From: Limanda limanda
Lineage: Eukaryota; Chordata; Actinopteri; Pleuronectiformes; Pleuronectidae
Reading direction: 5' to 3'
NCBI RefSeq assembly: GCF_963576545.1
Contig: NC_083655.1
Location: 19,762,204 to 19,826,203, forward strand
Length of the DNA: 64,000 nt
The position numbers and the translations under genes were made by a program. A model generated the notes under the pieces. That model ran no database searches, was not told the origin of the DNA, and saw only the letters and a list, made by a program, of their open reading frames with translations. How positions within the stretch are numbered: the first letter of the stretch is position 1; the number at the start of each line of letters is the position of its first letter. Positions 34,501 to 53,149 of this stretch are shown piece by piece.

Positions 34501-34904
34501 TAGAGCTTGATGGGTCCCCAGGAAAGTTCCACTGCTTCTCCAGGTGGCCAGCACCAAAACAACATTCTATTATGTCCTTATATAACCCATTCATATGAGG
34601 ACCTTCATTGTAAAGGGTTTAACTCTAATCCATGCAGGTAAAACTGAGCTGCCAGGTGGAACTGATGCTGTATCTGTGTTGTAGACAAAGCTTCTTGTAA
34701 ATTAGTTCTGTGTCTTAAATCTTTGTGCTGTCTGTCATGTTGAATGTAGGTCTGGCTGAACCTCGCAGTTTTGCTGCATGGTTGTTTGTGACTGTTAGTT
34801 TCAGCAGTGCTGTGGTCTGACTATTTGTTAAATAAAACATACAGCTCAGGAGGGAACTCGTTAGTGGCAGCTTTACAGACACATGCACGTGCACATGCAC
34901 ACGC
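31560..34904. other. Mostly noncoding stretch
   Basis: The only coding-like piece I see is the Myb/SANT-like fragment at 33420-33530. The rest shows no gene or repeat that I can name. Confidence 0.45.
33420..33530 (-). pseudogene. Possible Myb/SANT-like domain fragment
   Basis: The minus-strand frame gives YDFSWTADEVKLLLTVC. This resembles the start of the Myb/SANT-like domain (W-T-D-D-E-V-E-L-L-L pattern) found in a repetitive family of fish proteins often tied to Harbinger-type transposons. The frame ends soon after and the expected continuation is missing, so this is at best a relic. The evidence is one short motif. Confidence 0.3.
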
Positions 34905-35110
34905 ACGCACACAGGTTTGTGCTGCTATCCTTATCAGGACTTTCCATTCACTTCCATTCGTTGTTGACAACCTTACACAAAACCTTATCCCTAACCTTAA
35001 CCAGGACCTCAGAAATGGCAATCTGCCTCATCAGACCGGTCTTTTGTCCCCATTAGGTCTATTGGTCCTGACAACATCAGTGTTTATGCTGGATAAAGTA
35101 CAAAAGAGGC
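34905..35110. repeat. Probable teleost interspersed repeat next to CA-rich tract
   Basis: After a CA/CG-rich run, the sequence reads AGGACTTTCCATTCACTTCC, then CTAACCTTAACCAGGACC and TTTTGTCCCCATTAGGTC. This combination is familiar from abundant fish repeats that end in CA microsatellites. The ends could not be defined. Confidence 0.45.
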
Positions 35111-36078
35111 AACACAAACGAGCAAACCTCACACAGGAACTCGCACAAAGCACGTCATCCTCAGATATGACAAGCGGCTTCTATCAATATGAACCAGACC
35201 AAACTTCACTGCATCCATTTTGTGAGTTGAACCAGATTCTCATGTCTCCATATGGGAATTTAGAGTTAGCCAAACACACCACTGGCCGCTCTATCTTAAT
35301 GTCCCATGTACTCTCCTGAAATGAGGAAATCCAATGATAAATGATTGATACATTGGAAACATGGTTGTTTAGTTCACAGCTTCATATATTTTCAATGTGG
35401 TCATTAGTTGGAGAGCACTGCTCAGCAACAGATAGTGGGCTAGTCATTGAAGTTAAAACCACATCTTCCAGAATGTTAGACGGTGGACTGGGGTAGATGG
35501 TGTAAGTTATAATTTCTGTTTAAATGGGCATGGTCAAAGAAAGGAGCATTTCAAGTGTTTTATACAGGCTACAACAAAGTTAGTTTTATTTGCAGCTACC
35601 AAACAACACAGGAATATATTTAAGGGAAAAGTTTTCCTTTGTTTTCATAATGTTTGCCGTATCTCCGATTTTTATACTAGATCATATAAAAACATGACCT
35701 TTTAGGTGAAGACTTGATCCAAACCAAGGATAGGTAGACATTATGGTTCTCAAAGAGGATAATTCGTTTTTTACGGTGTGTTGGATGATCCATGGCTCTG
35801 CAAAATAGATGGAGCCTTTCACAATGACCCAGATGGATCTCAGAGGGGGTGACCAGGTTCATCTGCTGAGCTTCCAGACGTAGTCTTTAACTTGAAAAAG
35901 AAAATTGTATTCCATAGTTTTATATTGTTACAAAAATACTATTATATGAGCCATGTTGGCTGACTTAAGAATAGTTGTGTTTTTTGTTATGTTTAATGTT
36001 TCCAGTAGAAACCATACGGTGTATGGTGGAAGATCACATGGAAAATCCAGTTCGATTGACAAAGTTCTTGTCACATTT
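35111..36078. other. Noncoding stretch
   Basis: Nothing supportable seen. Confidence 0.45.
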
Positions 36079-36250
36079 GGGCGGCTGTGGCTCAGGGGTA
36101 AGAGCGGCCATCCTCCTACCAAAAGGATGGCGGATCAATTCCAGTCTTCCTGCATGCCAAAGTGTCCCTGGGTGAGATAGTATGAATGTGTGTATGGAAG
36201 TGTGCTTTAAGTGGTTATCAAGACTAGAAAAGTGCTATATAAATACATTT
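36079..36250 (+). repeat. Common teleost tRNA-related interspersed repeat, copy 2
   Basis: The tRNA-like head GGGCGGCTGTGGCTCAGGGG starts the copy, and GACTAGAAAAGTGCTATATA closes it. It is the same family as 16155-16403 in the opposite orientation, with an internal deletion relative to that copy. Confidence 0.75.
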
Positions 36251-37080
36251 GGAAACTCCATTCAGTACTTTGCTGACCTGGGGAAGAAAAAAAACATCTC
36301 ATTGGAATCAGAGACCGTGAGAGGACAACAGCTCAAAGACTTAATTACAACTCACACACCAAAACACACTGCAAGTCAGCAGCTCCAAACTTTACTGCAA
36401 GTCCAACACTGGCACTCTGCCTCTGTTCAACTGATATGAAGAAGTGCAGGAACTCAAGAGACAAAGTAAGATTTTCATAAGCAGGGGACACTTCTCAGTG
36501 TTACACTCATTATCTGGTCAACTCTGGTTTTATTCAAATTGTCATCCTTTGTCTAGAACTTCAATGTATTATCATTTTATAGAGAGGGGAAGATTTCTCA
36601 ATCAACCCAATCCCACATTACTTGAAGTGACATTTGGAACTGTAAATTATAATAGTTTGCCCGACATGAGGCTCTGTGGATTTAATGCAGCTGCTGGTTA
36701 GGATTCTTCACTTTAGAATGGAGACACTGTATTTAAAAGAAATGCAGATATTTTATTTAAATTTCAAATTAGTGCTTTGGTTCATGAGCATTTCATCTTG
36801 ACACATGCATTCAATGTTTTGAGTGAGTTAAGGTCATTTTATTTTTATATGTAATGATTAGATCTAATGTTTTAACATGGATAATGAACTGATGGAGGGA
36901 AATATACAGGATTTGATGAAAGTAATGGAATAGTTAAAGTTTCTTCATGAATAAAAGTAATTAAACAGTAACTTTTAAAAGCAGACTTATGTTATATCCA
37001 TAGAAAAACCTCCTGTTTTCTGAATATCTTTACCTGTTATATGTATTTGTTTAAGAGCAAAAGGAAAAGTAGTAATATCC
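36251..37080. other. Noncoding stretch
   Basis: Nothing supportable seen. Confidence 0.45.
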
Positions 37081-37099
37081 TCAAATTCTTATCTCCAAA

Positions 37100-37628
37100 T
37101 CCAGCTGACCAAGACCAAGAGGGTCAAAGAGGAGTTGATCAGTGTGAGATGAAGGTAGAGCACATTGTCCTGGAAAAGGAGTTATTATTTTGTTATTATT
37201 GCGAGTGTCAAAACTGAGAGTATGGCATTGGTCAATACAAGTGTGGAGCTCCTGGCCCAGCTGAAGGCCATCAGAGATCCTCCAGTGTGACAAAGGTCAA
37301 TGCTATGGACGAGCGTCTCAGAACTGAGTAGACAAACAAGGAGGCCTGCTCTTGAGAAAGTTCAAAAGTGGCTGACCAGGCAGGAGGAGCTGCTCAGTAA
37401 AGAGAGCAACATGAAAATCCTGATCCTACGGAACATTAAGATGAAGGTACGTCACATCAGCTCAGTCTGATTTGAACAATACCTTGTTGAATTTAGAAAA
37501 AAAAAATTACATGTCTTTTCTTTCTTTACAGGAACTTGCAGTGATTTCTAACAAAGACATGGCAAGGAGGGAGAGATGGAGAAAGGGAGAGATGAATATA
37601 AAGTATCTCCATTCCCACAAAAAATAAC
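37100..37628 (+). pseudogene. Possible two-exon relic of a coiled-coil protein gene
   Basis: From about 37345 to 37446 a frame reads ALEKVQKWLTRQEELLSKES and on to RNIKMK. It is charged and heptad-like, and ends exactly at AAG|GTACGT, a splice donor. An 85-bp gap ends in TTTCTTTACAG at 37531. The next frame, ELAVISNKDMARRERWRKGE, continues in the same phase to a stop at about 37628. Upstream (37100-37340) further fragments such as QLTKTKRVKEELIS and TSVELLAQLKAIRD lie in other frames with stops. I do not recognise the family. The exon-intron layout and fish-sized intron favour a decayed host gene or duplicated gene piece over chance, but weakly. Confidence 0.35.
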
Positions 37629-37629
37629 T

Positions 37630-43494
<5,865 letters not shown>

Positions 43495-43650
43495 GCTCCG
43501 ACACAGGGTTATTAATATTTGCTCATCACTCCCATTATATCTATATATATCATGTCACATATAGGGAAGAGTTGTAGTCGGAGCCTAGACTCTAAACACT
43601 AAATATATCCTGCTGGAATAAACAATTCAAACATGAGTTGTCTGACTGAA
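43495..43650 (+). repeat. Unclassified interspersed repeat, copy 2 (partner at 31.4 kb)
   Basis: Shares TTGCTCATCACTCCC (43519-43533), GTCGGAGCCTAGAC (43577-43590) and weaker matches on both sides with the reverse complement of 31420-31548. It carries an extra TATATATAT run in the middle. Confidence 0.7.
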
Positions 43651-45155
43651 CTGTTCATAACTTACTAACCCTCTGCTACTACTGCAGGCAGTGAGATGAT
43701 AATGCAGAACATTAGAGAACAGAACAAGAAGGAGGCTTCATATGTTAAAGAGGAGCACAGCCTCCACACTCACAGACAGTGCTGGTTTGGGATGAAATTG
43801 CCGTGTAGAAAAAACACCACAAGTGTGCTTGGTTCATGAATTTGTGAGAATATTAAACTTTACTTTGGATTTAAGATCCATGTTTTATCTTAATTAAGCT
43901 CCTTTATGTTATTTTATTAAAGAGTACAGTGACTGAGATTTCACTCTTTGTGTGATCAAATTGTTTTCAAACATTTGACTATTGGGGACTGACGAGCATA
44001 GCAAGACATATACATAAGAAATGCAGTCAACAGTAGCGATACTTTTTTTTCATAATAGTTTACCTATTAATTTTTCTTCTGGTTTATAGTGAAAAAGTGA
44101 AATCCTTCTAAAATGTTCCTCCTCTTAAACAAGAATGACTCTCCTCCTTGGCCCAAGACCTGATGTTCCACTTAAATAAAATCAGTTGATAAGTTAATCA
44201 GTCATTCCATTAACAATCATAAAGGGAGAGGAACTGGACCTTGGCACAAGAAAAAACCAGGAGGGAAAGAGAACTAAATATCTGTGCTAATCCATCACTG
44301 ATTCTGTACAACTACAAGTAGCAGTCGTACAACCTACTCAATTGTATTATTTCATTTTAACTGCTTGATTTTGAATGTTGATGCATTATGAATAGAGGAT
44401 ATTCAGTAAATGCATGTAGAAAAGGCTTACAACTTAATAATCTTAAAAATTTATCAAATAGTATGAATAACTGAAACTAATGGAAGTTGTCTTCTAAACA
44501 CAAATGTTAAAGTGTAGGAACTGTCTGTTAAAATCATACAGGTTCTGAACCTGGGCCCTGCAAACAAACATCCAGGCCAGGACTGGATGGGAGAGTCAAA
44601 ACTCCCGGACAGGTCAGCGTTATCTTGAACAGCTTCCTGCCCAGTCAACAGAGTCTGTGGCTTTGTTTCAATATAAAGAATAAACCAGCGCAGCAAAAAG
44701 TCACACGTTGGCCGCAAATCTAGTGTTTTACTCAGTAAAATTACTGTTTATGTCAAATGAGTCTGGCAGCGTTTCAACATGTTTTCTAGTTAAACCAAAA
44801 ATAACTATACTTTAGAACATTTGGTATATCTCTAAATGTTTCTGGACAATTATAACAGACAACCTTTTAATTCAGAAAGTTTAATTATAATAAGCACTGC
44901 TTGAAATGTACATATATATATTTTTTCAAAGGATAAAAACTCACTTAAACTTTGGAAATTGATTAGAATTGTTAATTTCAGTAAATAAATATTTGATGGA
45001 TAATTAGACTACTGTATGCACAACTATTCATTTTTTTCTTATTTTCATTTACAGGCCTATAAAACACTGTAATAGTCAATATTGTTTTCTTCTAAACTCT
45101 ACTGTTTAGAATATGACTACAATATATTTCTTTCTTTCTCTCTCCCTCTCTATAG
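43651..45155. other. Noncoding stretch
   Basis: Nothing supportable seen. Confidence 0.45.
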
Positions 45156-45283
45156 GTGGCATGCATGGATGGATGCCTCGTGCTCCCATCAATGCTTGGG
45201 TGCTGTACCGCAGCTGCAGGAAAGACAAACTCCCCAGCAGGGACTTCATGCTTCAGCTCGCCCAGGAGCTGTGCACCAAGTAG
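45156..45283 (+). pseudogene. piggyBac transposase C-terminal fragment
   Basis: The frame reads MPRAPINAWVLYRSCRKDKL, continues with SRDFMLQLAQELCTK and ends at a stop. The pattern 'INAWVLY...K.SRRDF.LQLA.EL' is the region just after the DDD catalytic core in piggyBac-type (PGBD) transposases. A pyrimidine-rich run and TATAG directly before 45156 look like a splice acceptor, so it could be a last exon. The catalytic core and the Cys-rich C-terminal finger are absent nearby, so I take it as a fragment. It could instead be an exon of a domesticated PGBD-like gene. Confidence 0.55.
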
Positions 45284-45299
45284 GTGGCAACAGCAGAGC

Positions 45300-47219
45300 T
45301 ACCATGCGTGGATGTGTGGCCCTCACTGATCATGCAGAAGAGAGGAGTGACCTGCATGATGGAGGCACAATGCTAAAAAAACGTGGTTAATTAACCAAAA
45401 ATATATCAAAACCTACATGTATAACCTCTAACTGACTAAATCTTGCCGTGTCAGTTATTCATTCACGGTTTCTGAGGTTTTTGCTACGTATATTTTGAGC
45501 TGGGGGCCCAGGTACAATGTACACATTGTAATAAAATAATAATAATCGTAATGCCCACAAGGTGCAAGTGCTGTTTGTGCAGCATGCTTATCCAAGGTGA
45601 AGTATTTGATCGGGATAAAGGGAATTAAGTTAGCATTTATTTTTGTAAAACAATTAATAAATATGTTTGATTTATTTCTGAAAAGAATAAAACCAATAAG
45701 AAATGCAAGTACATAATGTCTGTTGTCTAGTTTAAGGAATATGGTGACCCATGGAGGTTACGGTGTTAAAAGTAGTGAAGTAGTTTACACAGAATGCATA
45801 CATAATATTCTATATAGATATATATTATTTTATATATAAACCAGAAATATTGAATTGCATTCATAGTGTCATCATATGAGTAATGTTCACTCAGTAATGC
45901 TCACTTTGTAAATGGCCAACAAATACTGACTGTACTGTGAATAAATCTAAAAAGCTCCAAAGCCCCCAGCACATCTGTTCTTCGGTCTGTGGGGTAGGAA
46001 TCAAGGACAGTCAGTACAAGAGCTGGTATAAGAAGTGGCAGAGTCAAGTGACAAATTAAGTTTCGGCGGGTCTGCGGAACCATAATTTGACGTGTCACAG
46101 TAGAAGCACAGGTGTATATAATTCCATCACTAGAACTAGAACTTATCCATCCTTGATGTTATTAGTACCATCTATGCTTCTCCTATGATGATATGTCGAA
46201 ATGTCTGCCGTTTAAAAAAAGCCTATAAGGATACAGCAAGAGCATCTTCCCACCTGAAAGTTCGGAGCATGGTTTGGACCATAAGGTTAATGTCCTTATC
46301 TCATTGTTTATATTTGATCTTGTTAGTTTTGGTTTCACATTGCAATTTAGGAAGCACACCAAAGCCTTTTGATTGGCATATATACCTAGTCGTCATCATT
46401 ACTTACATTGTCTACCTAAACATGACATCGATTGGTTTGTAGAGAGGAGTTTATCTGACAGCCACATGTTGACAATTCGGCTTTTGTATTTGCTAACTTT
46501 TTTGAACAAAATGCATAAAAAAATGTATCTGTAGGAAAATGAATGAGCTTGTTCACTTAAAATTGAATTGTAACTGTAATATCATTACAGTGTTACTACC
46601 AAAGGAATGTCCTTGTTCAAAGAAACTGTTGTGACCCACTTCCGTTTCTTTTTTCTACTTCTGTTGTTTAATGACATCTCCACTTCCCTGCAATTGGTCC
46701 GAAAGTCCAAACTATCCCAAAAAATATTTACACTCTAAACAAACCGAACCGTGGTTTGTATGACCATGACTGACACCACCTCTTTTGGTCAGACCAACTG
46801 TTGGTCCATTGGTCCAGACCCTGGTCTGAGCACCTTTCACAGCTCCATTGGTTTTCTTTCATTCCGCCTGACAAACAAAAGGAGAGTTCTCGAGCCTCTT
46901 ATACCTTTGGACTTTTGGAAATGTAAATTAAATGTCCCCAAACAGATGACACAACATGAGAGCATGCAGAAAGGTGTTGCTGAAGTGGAAATAGCAAGAT
47001 TCATTTTAAATCCTGAAGGATTGTATGGTGAATACCAGTAAGCTGTCAGAGATGACAGGGTGAAATAGTTATCTGTACTTGACAAAAAACAATCACATTT
47101 ACAGGGTTCTAATCAGTGTTAAAACTTCCTCAACCAAGCTGCTGACTGAAAATGTGAAGATTTGCAAAATGTCTTGATTAAGTACTTGATATCACCTGTA
47201 GTTTACTGTGAGTGTTACC
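45300..47219. other. Noncoding stretch with a possible old repeat
   Basis: Between about 46320 and 46900 are pieces such as TTTTGGTTTCACATTGCAAT and repeated GGTCCA/GGTCAGACC motifs. These feel like a worn DNA-transposon-derived fish repeat, but no ends were found. Nothing else is supportable. Confidence 0.4.
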
Positions 47220-48020
47220 TCTGACAACTCTACCAACCTGGATTCTGTGACTCATCATTCCTCCTGAACCTCATCATATTTTTGCTTCTATGAAAACCAC
47301 CTGTTCTCTTGAAATCATTCCAAATAAACTGTTAAAGACATTATTGGCAAAATCACCCTCAGCCTCCTCTTTATTATCAATGGATCCCTGGAAACCAGCC
47401 ACGTTCTTCAATCTTTCAAACATTCAGTTGTCCAGACACTTTGAAAAAATCTAATAATTACAAACCAGGCTCACCCTTTACTCTCTACCTTAAAAACCTT
47501 GGAAACCTTGAACACCTGGCCTTTGCCAAATTTTCTGTAAATTCCAATCTGGTACTACATAACCATATTGGTGCCACTCAAAACAAAGGTAAAAAAATGA
47601 TCAGTACAATTCTATAAAGTAAAACATATAATTTAATAACATTACTCATTGTTAGTTTTATGTTTTAACAATAAGCAGTCTGTGATTCGCTAATCTTTAT
47701 CAGCTGATGGTCGTGAGTCCTCATCATCAATGTGATACATTTTTCTTCCAACAATAAGTTATTGCATTACAACGTGACACATTTGACGTTTTAACATGAT
47801 ACTGATGAAAAACAATTATTGTGTGGCAGCAATACGCCTCCATGAATTTCAGAGCCAGTCACAGTGCTGAACCTGCATTACTGAGAATAACTACTGACAT
47901 ACTGCTGCCTTTGAACGGTTTCTTCCTCAGCCCCAATCTCAGTGGGTATGCCCCAAGGTTCCTCCCTCAGTCTGAACCTTTTCTCCAACTGTTTCATGAC
48001 AGAAGGTTATATTAAAAAAC
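47220..48020 (+). pseudogene. LINE (L2/Rex1-like) reverse-transcriptase relic
   Basis: Scattered frames recover RT-domain motifs in the right order. DIIGKITLSLLFIINGSLET is followed by HVLQSFKHSVVQTL, equivalent to the 'VPxxFKxAxVxPLLKK' stretch. Then come TEPALLRITTDILL-like residues (the 'STETALLRVxNDIL' stretch, about 47860-47915) and VGMPQGSSLSLNLF (the 'GVPQGSVLGPxLF' motif, about 47943-47985). Many frameshifts and stops are present. The N-terminal endonuclease and 3' end were not identified. Confidence 0.7.
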
Positions 48021-49137
48021 ACCAGAACTAATTATGGTTGGTTTTGGTATTTTAAGCTGACCTAATTCTGGGTATAATCAGAATTAGGTATTTTTTTAGA
48101 ATGATTACTTTTGGAAATGATCCATGAGATAATATTTAAAAATGCCCCGATTTTCTCATGTCCCTAATTCTACCTTTAAATTCTTACATATTTTAAACTA
48201 ATCCTATAACTACCAGTTGTCTCCTTTATTATTTATTACTAATACTATTTTAGAAATGCTATTTGAGCTATTCTTTAGCAGTGTGATATTATGCGTATCA
48301 TCAATAGTTTGTGTGGTGCTGTGTTGTGTGTACAAAAGGTGTTGTACAAATACACACTTCCTCAGATTCCTTAGTAGTAGCTACAGACCTGGTGAGAACA
48401 AATAATAACCACCTGCAGGTGCAAAAATGTATTTGAAAGTTGATTATTGTATGTTTTTTAGTTTAGGCATGACCGTGAAGCATTTTTATTTTATCTGAAA
48501 CAAGTCCTTCTTGGCAGAGCCGGTATCTAACAACTACTCTACATCATACACCACACAAACCTGTAGCCACTGGGTCACGACCTGTCTAATCACATACTTG
48601 TCTTTCCTGCACAAGCAGTATGCTCCATGTCATGTTCACGTAGAACTTTATGGAACAACGGTGAATAGTCTTAGGTTTATCTTTAAAAAGCCTCCTCCCT
48701 TGTGTGGGTGGAACAGAATGGCCATGAGCAACTAAACAAAACCTTAAATTAACTCAGTGTTGTAGAGGATGACACTTTTCATTACCTTTTGTGTATGGCT
48801 CTAGAGAATTGTTGTCCACTGCATAAAACAATTCAGTGAAATTCGCAGTTTAGCTCGGGAGTAAACTTGTTTTTCAGTGACTGGGATTGCAGGTTTAGTA
48901 TTTTGTGTGGTGCTTAAATAGGTTTTAAAAGGCCCTGTGGTGAGCTGGTGATTTATACAACTCTCAATAGGGATGGCAGTTGCAGAAAAAACAGAATGAT
49001 GATGCAGAGATGTGTGACAATATTTTTTCAGTCAAAATAGCCTTTCTTTGGTATAGCAATAATACACTTTTCTATAGTTATAGAGATCTTTTTTAGTGTT
49101 GTTGACTAACCAAGGTTCTTACAGTACATTTTTGGGA
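48021..49137. other. Noncoding stretch
   Basis: Contains a perfect 11-bp inverted repeat (48060-48070 against 48079-48089, ACCTAATTCTG with an 8-base loop). No gene supportable. Confidence 0.45.
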
Positions 49138-49330
49138 TTCACCCATTCACACACACATTCATACAGGGCAATTATGTGCAGCACTTTATCACACATCAGT
49201 CACACACTACTGGCAGGGCCCTCAGGGGCAATTTGGGGTTAACTATCTTGCGGAATGAATGAGACAGGGATCGAACCGCTGACATTCTGGTTCATTGATG
49301 ACCAACGTCTTTCTGAGCCACATGCGCCCC
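49138..49330 (-). repeat. Common teleost tRNA-related interspersed repeat, copy 3
   Basis: Contains ATTCACCCATTCACACACAC, GGGGCAATTTGGGGTTAACT, AGGGATCGAACCGCTGACAT and a terminal GAGCCACATGCGCCCC. These are the same blocks as in the 16.2-kb copy, with more divergence in the 5' half. Confidence 0.7.
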
Positions 49331-52300
49331 TTATGTTACGTTATGTTAAAGTCGGTAAACCTCGAAAAGCTAGCAAGACCATGCTACACTTTGAAAATAT
49401 GCAACTGATTCATCCCAGACCCTCCTGCCGCACCTGAACGTGCACCAACAACTGCTAGAAGCCGACTCTTCCGTGACTCACTAACTTCTGGCTCTTGTCT
49501 CTGCTTCAGTGGTGTATGCCTCTCCAGGTGAAGACTCAGAGCAGTGAGAGCATGGGCAAAATGTGCGCAGGCAGGCAGGTCCGTTAGTGACAGGCAGGTA
49601 TGCAGCGAATGTGTGTAAAATGTGAAAGTAGTTTGTCGTGTTTATTACAGACCTGTGAGGGCCACAGATGCTGGCTTGTTTTCTTTTCCAACAACTGGTG
49701 GCTATTGGGACGTGAAGAGGATTATAAATGAATAAGATAACAAAAAGTGTTTCAGAAACATTTACCTTTAAGGTGAGGGAAGGATCGTGGTCTGACTTTA
49801 ATTTTAAACAGCTAAGAGTAAATCACTTTATGTGTTTTTAGAGTGTAGATGTAAACCCTGCTCTCGGCTGTTGTGACTATGTAGCCATTTATAAATGTGG
49901 TGCTTCAATCATTAAAAAAAGAGAACCAAAGACCTTCCTCTGAACAATATTGCAGTCACTAAATACGTTACCTATAAAATATATTTTTTGTTGAAGTTTA
50001 GTTGAATGGAAACAACATTTTCTCGTGATAAGGGTTTTTGTTGGCACCTCACTCCTTTGTGCAGAGGATTCACAATGTGCTGCTGTGCTCTGTAGATGCA
50101 ACAACAACAACAACCACCAGAATCATAAAGCTTCAGCCTGTGGTCCTTTCTCCTCAATAATACACATGTGCTGCAGGCTGCTTTAAATAAATAAATGAAA
50201 ATAAGCAGGTCTGCTCTCTCAGCAAGTGCCTTTCTTACCCAAGGACTATGATGGACCTATGTCTTGGAAAAGATGTATGCAAATATACAATAACATGTAG
50301 CATTTTTTTAATTAAATGATATCTTCTTGAAGCAATACACCACATCAATACGTTCTGCTTTCATAACAGCACAGCAATAATGTTCAGTGAGGACACTGCT
50401 GAAAGGACTCGAGGCAGCAGAAGCATCAATACAGACAATGGTAAAGAAAAAAGAAGAATCACATCAAGAAATAAATAATCAAGTCTTATTAAACAAAAGT
50501 AGTTTTTAGTGCCACTTTAAACAAACTATTTGGCTGTTGTACAAATTAGGTTTAGGAATTAAACCAGTGTTAACCAGTGGTCTCTGGTGTCTGAGTAACT
50601 CAACATGCAATCATCAACCCCTCCCTAATGACTTCTAACGACCTCCAAAGTATTGTCTTGCGGCAGTGTATAATGAATACACTAAACATAGAGATATCTA
50701 ATCAAATAGATTTAGACAGAAGATGTGCCATAGAACTAGTAGAGCTATTATTTAAAGGTAGATTAGATAAATCAATCAGTTTGACAATATTTTACTCAGC
50801 TTGTATTATCCTGAAAACCTGCAGTAACAATGGTTTCGGAATTGGAATATTGTGATTGAGAGAATAAATGTGATTTTATCAAAAAGAGGCAAACAGGGGT
50901 GACAGAAGGCTGTCCAAATTCACCCCTCAGCCGTACCACTCGGCCCTACCCCTTTGTTTAGTGCGTGGGCGGAAGGGGTTGAGTTGTCCCAGTTTTCTAT
51001 GTGATGCAGGGGAAGTGACCAAAGCGAATCAGAAAGGCGACCACTGCGGTTAAAATGCTCATAAATACCGGCTAGGGAGGGTGAAATGGAATTGAGCCGT
51101 AGTCTCAGAAGTGCAATATGTCATATACATCCCAGTCTATAATCTGCCACAGAATACCTAAAGACGATTCAACAGGTTGCATGTGGGACAGACGTCACCA
51201 TAGCTCATATCAATCTCATGGTGAAAGTTCAAATCCAGCGACACCAGTGAAGCCACGAACCAAATTCAATTTGAAATTTTTCCTGCAAGAAATCCTCTGT
51301 GACTTGAACACAATAAAAGATAGATTAAAGACACTCAATCCTCATGGAGCCCTAAATCTAATAACTGCTTATTATCCACACACAAGGTAAAGAGAAACTC
51401 AGCATAGATGCAAAGCTACACCTCAATAAGGAGAAGATTGTAATACTGTAACGTTGGGGTTACTCCCCCTTAGCAACTGATTATTTATAATAATAAAATA
51501 ATGTTTTTCACTGGTGAATAAAAAACAAAACATGACCTCAGTCCATAGACGAGAAGTTCTTCATCATGCACCCATCGTCCGCTGTGTACCATCTCACAAT
51601 GGTTATTATCCCCTGAGACTCAAACATCAGTTCACTATTAATGATCTGTTTCAATCCCGATGTGGCTCATTAGGCTCAATCTGTCCCAGCGCAGAGTAAA
51701 CTGTCGTCTGATGTGGCCGGCCCTGCAGCATGCAGCTCAGGGAAATGACAACCAGTCCGGTCCGACTGCTGTGCTCCTCTTATCTCTGCTGCGGCTGCTG
51801 TCATCTTGGGAGGGTGGTGGGGGGAGGCTTAGAGTCTATGGAGGCTGGAAAAAACTCCCTGGTGAGTCAGTCAGAGAAAGTGGGCTCCAAAAAGTTGGAC
51901 AGTAACTTAATTAGTGACTTATTAAATTATAGTCCAAGGCAATTGATATTCTGCCCTGCAGCTAATGCAATCATATTTTGCATTTAATTTTTTTTTTCCC
52001 CACCAGCTTGAGTTTTGCTTGCTTCAATTATTTTTCAGAGGCCAGCCATCTCTTCCTGTCTTTGGTGGTAATGAAGCTCGACTAGGTTTTCTTGTAGTGC
52101 TGTTTTGTTCCCATGTTTTCTGTCTTGTCCAATTATTTGCCGTCATTTTGCCTGCCAAAACTTTCTGGCAATCTTCAACTTATTCGACTCGTTCATTTTG
52201 TCCGACTCGTTCGCATGACAGCTTTGATAAACAATTTGCCTCATTCAGGTGCATGAGCACACACCAACACACAAACACACATACACATTAAACTAGAAGC

Positions 52301-53119
52301 AAAGCATAAGCAGCACAACTTCTCCCCTACACGCAAAGTAGATCAAATCAAAGCTCACTTGTCGGCAACACTGCAGTGCTGCTCAAAATAAAATCACTGA
52401 AATGACTTAACCCGTTAGACCTGATCAAAATCAACAACCCTGTCTCCTAGAAATTATGTTTGAATCATATATGACTAATTTATTCTGGGAAATGTGTGTT
52501 GAATGGTAAACAGACTGTATTTAAAAGGATCCTTGCTCGTCTCATTGAGCTTATTTGGCAAGTTAAAAATCAGGCACGTTCACAAAATCTGTGGGGCGCT
52601 TTATATATGCCCACATTCTGAGGCTTTGCTCTGTGTCACTCCCTCTCCCTCTTTTACACTTAAATCTGTCCTGTCAAATAAAGGCCCCTAAATATATCTT
52701 AAAAATATAAATAAAATATCAATGAGATGAAGCTGGAGAGGTATTGAAATCATTAAAGTTAAAAGGTTATTTACATTCATAGAGCGTGAAGAAAAAGTAA
52801 TGACACTTGTTTACACTATTTATAAATGGTTGCCAATCTAATTTCCCACTTGTCATATTCATAAAGTAACACCTAACTCACTCTTATTTTGACGGCTGAA
52901 ATATCGTTTTGTTTTCAACCTACACACCAGGAAGAACTGGGGTGTTTCTCCTCATTCCAGTAAATTTCCAGGGGCGTGACCAATCGATTCCAAGGGCTAC
53001 GACTGGATGATAGAACGATAGTCAATGCATTTTGATGCATCAAAGAGTTTTATTTCCATACATTTATTTTGTTTATCACTGTGGGACTACAAAATTGACT
53101 AATGACTAGTGATGTCATC
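49331..53119. other. Noncoding stretch
   Basis: No coding region or repeat that I can name. GC-richer, non-repetitive sequence near 51570-51850 could be a regulatory block, but I have no positive evidence. Confidence 0.4.
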
Positions 53120-53149
53120 ACGGACCTGGATGGTTTTCAGTTACCCTTA

